Shown piece after piece: positions 7,297-10,843 of a DNA stretch of 10,843 nt. This DNA comes from an uncultured Porphyromonadaceae bacterium (GTDB lineage: Bacteria > Bacteroidota > Bacteroidia > Bacteroidales > CAMTPD01), in contig CAMTPD010000019.1 in NCBI GenBank assembly GCA_947074265.1, positions 1-10,843 of the forward strand, given 5' to 3'. The notes under the pieces were generated by a model. The model worked only from the letters and a program-made list of their open reading frames with translations, was not told where the DNA came from and did not search any database. The translations under genes were made by a program, and so were the position numbers. The stretch's first letter is position 1. The number at the start of each line of letters is the position of its first letter.

Positions 7297-10272
7297 ATGA
7301 AACCATTTTTAGGAATCTGTTGTTTGTATAGCCTCGTTGCATGCACTACAACATATCCGGGCGAAACAAGTCAGTATGAAAGCTTTGCACCCGACGGAAT
7401 CGAAATTAAAGTAGCCGAAACGCCTTGGGTGGCCGATATGCATGGAAACCACAGGGCTATAGTACAAGTAATGGGTGATGAAGCCGTAGCCAAAGCTACT
7501 TTGAAATGGCGCAGACCCGATCTTCGTCCCGATACAAAGAAAGTTGTGGTAACCGACGCCCAAGGAAACGAAGTACAAAATGTATTGGTGCAAGAATTAA
7601 ACTCTGAAGAAGGCACCATCTTGTTCGAGCCTACAGCCGGAAAAGGAACGTATTACATTTATTATCTGCCCTATAAATACCGTAAGGGGTGGGACGATGC
7701 CCGCTACGGCAAACCATGGAACGACTATCTTGCTCCTGTGTACGAAGCAGATGCATCTTGGGTAAATACGGCAAAGCAAACAGATCAACAAGCCGCGGCA
7801 AAGGTAGTTGGCTATGAAAGTCGTACACAATTCGACTTCTTTACACCGATGGGCCTTATCGCGACACAGGCAGAAGAAGACTCGATCAAAACTGTAAACC
7901 CATCCAATCCCGTGGTCTTTATCGAAGACAGAGCCTATCCCGTACGTTTGAAATATAATTTGCCCGTAAAATGGAAAAAGAATACATCGCACGACAACTT
8001 TGAAGGAAAGGCCTCACCAAACGAGTATTATACGTGGCAAATAGCCTTATGGGCAGCACGCGACACTGTAGAAGACGTGAAGCTAACATTCTCCGACTTC
8101 AAAAACGGATCGTCTGTTATCCCGGCCGATCAAGTAACTTGCTTCAATCAAGAAGGTATCAACTGGGATGGCAAACCTCTTTCTTTCGATATAGACCTTT
8201 CGAAAGGACAAGTGCAACCGCTTTGGTGTGGTATTCAGATCCCTGAAAATGCGAAACAAGGTACATACACCGGAACGGCAACTTTGCATGTAAAAGGTAA
8301 AGCACCCGAAGAGTTGACGATTGCAATTCATGTATCGGGCGAGCCGTTGGCCGATAAAGGAGACGGCGAGTTGTGGCGTCATTCGCGATTGCGTTGGTTA
8401 AATTCACAGATTGGCGTGGATTCGCTTCCGGTAACACCATATACGGTAATTACGACAAAAGGGAATGAAATCACGGTTGCCGATAAGTCGGTATCACTTT
8501 CATCCAATGGATTAATCAGCAATGTAAAAACCAACGATCGAGCGTTGTATGCTGCGCCGTTGCGTATTGTGGTACAAACGGGCAGGGGAGATGTGGTCTT
8601 TTCGGCCGAAGACCTGGAAATCAAACAACCGGCTCCGGGACTTGTAGAGTGGAAGGCTTCGTCTGTTCAAGATGGACTCAACTTTACATGCAAGGCATAT
8701 ATGGAGTACGATGGATTTATTCGATACGTTGTTTCCTTGACGGCAAACCAAGAAATGGCAATCAAAGACATCAAGCTAGAAAGTGATTATACCGCATACG
8801 CATCTACGTATTTTATGGGTGCAGGCTTTAAAGGTGGACTTACTCCAAAATCGTATACATGGAATTGGGTAGGACCGTATGATAGTTATTGGATTGGTAA
8901 CGAAGAGATCGGCGCACACGTTGAGTTTAGAGGCGGCACCTACCATGGGCCATTGCTCAACGACTACAAACCGGCTCCGCCTGCAGTATGGAGTAATCAC
9001 GGAGCAGGAAGTATTTCACTTGTGAAAAGTGCCAATAATACAACGAAAGTTGTAGCTTCTACCGGTGCTTGTACCTTGGGGACTATTCCTACAGATCTAG
9101 AATTTGATGTATTGCTTACTCCTGTAAAGAAGCTCAATAGTAAGAAACATTTCTCGGAACGTTACTTTCATTCTGAGCCTTCCGCATTTGATTCGGCTGC
9201 GACCGAAGGGGCAAACATTGCCAATATTCACCATGCACGCAACCTAAATCCCGTAATCAACTATCCGTTTATTGTGCGAGATTCGTTGGTGCAGTTTATT
9301 AAGCATCAGCATGAATACGATAGGAAAGTGAAACTGTACTATACGATTCGGGAACTGACCAACTATACCACTGAGATCTATGCATTAATGAGTCTGGGCA
9401 ACGAGATATTTCACGAAGGTCCGGGATACGGAACGCCTTGGCACACCGAGCACTTGATTGACGGATACAAACCGGCATGGTACACTGAACTTCCCGGCGA
9501 AAACGCAGATGCAGCATTGGTACTCAGTGGCTTCTCCCGCTGGATCAACTACTACCTCGAAGGCTTGCGTTGGATGTTTGAAAACTATGAAATCGACGGT
9601 ATTTACATGGACGACGTATCGTTTGACCGCAACGTAATGAAACGGATGCGCAAGATTATGGAGCAATACCACCCGGGCGCGCTGATTGATCTACACTCGA
9701 ATACGGGTTATTCCATCGGGCCAATGAATCAGTATACCGACTTCTTTCCATACATCGACAGGTTGTGGTTTGGCGAAAGCTTCAAGTACAATCAAATGAC
9801 TCCCGATGAATGGTTCGTTACGTTCTCGGGGATTCCTTTTGGCATGATGAGTGAGATGCTGCAAGACGGAGGCAACCGTTTTCTCGGAATGGTATATGGA
9901 ACCACGGCACGACATTCGTACGGACCGTATTCTCCGGCCCCGGTTTGGGCACTGTGGAAATCGTTCGGAATTGAAGACGCTACTATGATCGGATATTGGA
10001 ACGACGCATGTCCGGTACAAACCAACAATAGCGACATCAAAGCAACATGCTATGTAAAAGACGGAGCTACATTGATTGCTCTCGGAAACTTCTCTGACAA
10101 AGCGCAATCTACTACGCTTTCGTTCGATTGGAAAGCGTTGGGCCTTGATCCTACTAAAGTAAAAGTAGTTGCGCCGGAAGTAGAAGACTTTCAGGCTGCA
10201 AATACATATAATCCGGCAACGAAGTATTCCATCAACCCCAAAGAAGGACTCCTTCTTATCGTAGAAGAATAA
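7297..10272 (+). CDS. Lipoprotein, putative glycoside hydrolase (GH123_N/DUF6067-like)
   Basis: This 991-aa protein is probably the enzyme of the PUL. A short lipoprotein signal ends in LVAC (Cys16). By family memory it resembles the Bacteroidetes group annotated GH123_N or DUF6067. Visible pieces are an N-terminal beta-rich region (about 30-205), a domain at about 210-350 with PNEYYTWQIALWA (241-253), the LWRHSRLRWLNS motif (359-370), YFMGAGFKGG (505-514), and a likely TIM-barrel region from about 650 with YYTIRELTNY (681-690), DGIYMDDVSFDR (767-778), LWFGESF (823-829) and GIPFGMMSEML (845-855). A small C-terminal beta domain runs from about 910. Acidic candidates for catalysis are D772, D773 and E827; this is inference, since no close characterised relative is known to me. 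No strong acidic lipoprotein-export signal follows Cys16, so it may face the periplasm. The frame is intact and base composition looks somewhat more GC-rich than susC. Substrate unknown. Confidence 0.75.
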   Translation: MKPFLGICCLYSLVACTTTYPGETSQYESFAPDGIEIKVAETPWVADMHGNHRAIVQVMGDEAVAKATLKWRRPDLRPDTKKVVVTDAQGNEVQNVLVQELNSEEGTILFEPTAGKGTYYIYYLPYKYRKGWDDARYGKPWNDYLAPVYEADASWVNTAKQTDQQAAAKVVGYESRTQFDFFTPMGLIATQAEEDSIKTVNPSNPVVFIEDRAYPVRLKYNLPVKWKKNTSHDNFEGKASPNEYYTWQIALWAARDTVEDVKLTFSDFKNGSSVIPADQVTCFNQEGINWDGKPLSFDIDLSKGQVQPLWCGIQIPENAKQGTYTGTATLHVKGKAPEELTIAIHVSGEPLADKGDGELWRHSRLRWLNSQIGVDSLPVTPYTVITTKGNEITVADKSVSLSSNGLISNVKTNDRALYAAPLRIVVQTGRGDVVFSAEDLEIKQPAPGLVEWKASSVQDGLNFTCKAYMEYDGFIRYVVSLTANQEMAIKDIKLESDYTAYASTYFMGAGFKGGLTPKSYTWNWVGPYDSYWIGNEEIGAHVEFRGGTYHGPLLNDYKPAPPAVWSNHGAGSISLVKSANNTTKVVASTGACTLGTIPTDLEFDVLLTPVKKLNSKKHFSERYFHSEPSAFDSAATEGANIANIHHARNLNPVINYPFIVRDSLVQFIKHQHEYDRKVKLYYTIRELTNYTTEIYALMSLGNEIFHEGPGYGTPWHTEHLIDGYKPAWYTELPGENADAALVLSGFSRWINYYLEGLRWMFENYEIDGIYMDDVSFDRNVMKRMRKIMEQYHPGALIDLHSNTGYSIGPMNQYTDFFPYIDRLWFGESFKYNQMTPDEWFVTFSGIPFGMMSEMLQDGGNRFLGMVYGTTARHSYGPYSPAPVWALWKSFGIEDATMIGYWNDACPVQTNNSDIKATCYVKDGATLIALGNFSDKAQSTTLSFDWKALGLDPTKVKVVAPEVEDFQAANTYNPATKYSINPKEGLLLIVEE

Positions 10273-10280
10273 CTTAAATA

Positions 10281-10324
10281 AAAATCACTGTGAATGGCAA
10301 ATGTGTTCCGTTTACAGTGATTTT
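10281..10324 (+). terminator. Intrinsic terminator after the PUL operon
   Basis: AAAATCACTGTGAATGG pairs with CCGTTTACAGTGATTTT over 17 bp (two G-T wobbles) around a 10-nt loop, starting 8 nt after the hydrolase stop codon. The 3' arm ends in TTTT. It closes the three-gene operon before panB, which has its own promoter. Confidence 0.85.
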
Positions 10325-10378
10325 ATACCAAAAAGCAGTGATGAAAACGTTTATTTGGTATTTAGATAGACAAAGGTG

Positions 10379-10410
10379 TTGCGCAGTAAAAATAATAATT
10401 TATACCTTTG
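10379..10410 (+). promoter_or_regulatory. Bacteroides-type promoter of panB
   Basis: TTG at 10379-10381 (-33 element) is followed after 21 nt by TACCTTTG at 10403-10410, an exact TAnnTTTG -7 box. Transcription should begin around 10416-10418, about 17 nt before the panB ATG. This is the best complete promoter in the window. Confidence 0.75.
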
Positions 10411-10433
10411 CGCTCTAATTTAAATATTCTGAC

Positions 10434-10843
10434 ATGTCAGTACATATTGAAGATACAAGAAAAGTGACAACTCAACGTTTGCGCGAGATGAAGCAGCGCG
10501 GCGAAAAGATCTCTATGCTAACGGCTTATGACTTCTCAATGGCGAAGTTGATTGATCAGGCCGGAATGGATATTATTTTGGTTGGAGATTCGGCATCAAA
10601 TGTGATGGCGGGTAATACAACTACATTGCCAATGACATTGGATCAGATGATATATCACGGTCAGTCGGTGGTGAGAGCGGTAAAAAGAGCTCACGTAGTG
10701 GTAGATATGCCTTTTGGTACTTATCAAGGCGATTCGAAAGAGGCGCTAAAGTCGGCTATCCGTATCATGAAAGAAACCAACGGCGATAGTGTGAAAATGG
10801 AAGGTGGCGCAGAGATTCGCGAGTCGATCGAGCGTATTCTTAC
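10434..10843 (+). CDS. panB: 3-methyl-2-oxobutanoate hydroxymethyltransferase (5' part)
   Basis: The visible 136 codons encode the N-terminal half of PanB (full length about 265-275 aa), which transfers a hydroxymethyl group from methylenetetrahydrofolate to 2-oxoisovalerate to give ketopantoate, the first committed step of pantothenate and CoA synthesis. Family motifs are clear: [20 protein letters not shown] (25-44), [13 protein letters not shown] (48-60, with D52 corresponding to a magnesium/substrate ligand), [12 protein letters not shown] (88-99, D91) and VKMEGG (120-125, with K121 and metal ligand E123). The ATG at 10434 gives [16 protein letters not shown], matching the usual Bacteroidales PanB start, and fits the promoter just upstream. 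It is a housekeeping gene unrelated to the PUL before it. The gene continues beyond the window. Confidence 0.97.
   Translation, partial: MSVHIEDTRKVTTQRLREMKQRGEKISMLTAYDFSMAKLIDQAGMDIILVGDSASNVMAGNTTTLPMTLDQMIYHGQSVVRAVKRAHVVVDMPFGTYQGDSKEALKSAIRIMKETNGDSVKMEGGAEIRESIERIL

Noticed and set aside
9691..10107. A 138-codon minus-strand frame inside the hydrolase gene.
   Set aside because: It overlaps the most conserved part of the putative hydrolase, including GESF and GIPFGMMSEML, and shows no recognisable protein features.

Overview
The window looks like chromosomal DNA of a Bacteroidota species, most likely of the order Bacteroidales. The evidence is an adjacent SusC/SusD pair, lipoprotein signals on SusD and the enzyme, perfect Bacteroides-type -7 boxes (TAnnTTTG) ahead of three housekeeping genes, A/T-rich translation starts without a Shine-Dalgarno motif, and PGK and PanB sequences of the Bacteroides kind. 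I cannot name the species.

Layout. Bases 1-1758 (minus strand) hold two housekeeping genes: phosphoglycerate kinase (pgk, missing only its last residues at the window edge) and, upstream of it, a small AlaX/ThrRS-type tRNA-editing protein. Each has its own TAnnTTTG box. Bases 1759-2242 are an A/T-rich, gene-free divergent intergenic region with short direct and inverted repeats. Bases 2243-10272 (plus strand) hold a compact three-gene polysaccharide-utilisation locus (PUL): a 1050-aa SusC-like TonB-dependent transporter, a 588-aa SusD-like glycan-binding lipoprotein and a 991-aa lipoprotein resembling the GH123_N/DUF6067 group of putative glycoside hydrolases. A long perfect-stem hairpin sits between the susD-like gene and the enzyme gene, and a second one follows the enzyme gene as a terminator. 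From 10434 a housekeeping gene, panB (ketopantoate hydroxymethyltransferase, pantothenate synthesis), begins under a good Bacteroides promoter and runs off the window.

How the genes would work together: the SusD-like lipoprotein captures a glycan or glycoside at the cell surface, the SusC-like channel imports it using TonB energy, and the 991-aa lipoprotein probably cleaves it. The substrate cannot be read from the sequence. No regulator (HTCS, SusR-like, ECF sigma/anti-sigma), sulfatase or second hydrolase is present, so the locus is minimal and its regulator must lie elsewhere. The most interesting points are the uncharacterised enzyme, the hairpin 18 nt before its start codon, and the repeats in the upstream region. 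I see no evidence for a wholly new type of system, mobile element, CRISPR array or RNA gene.
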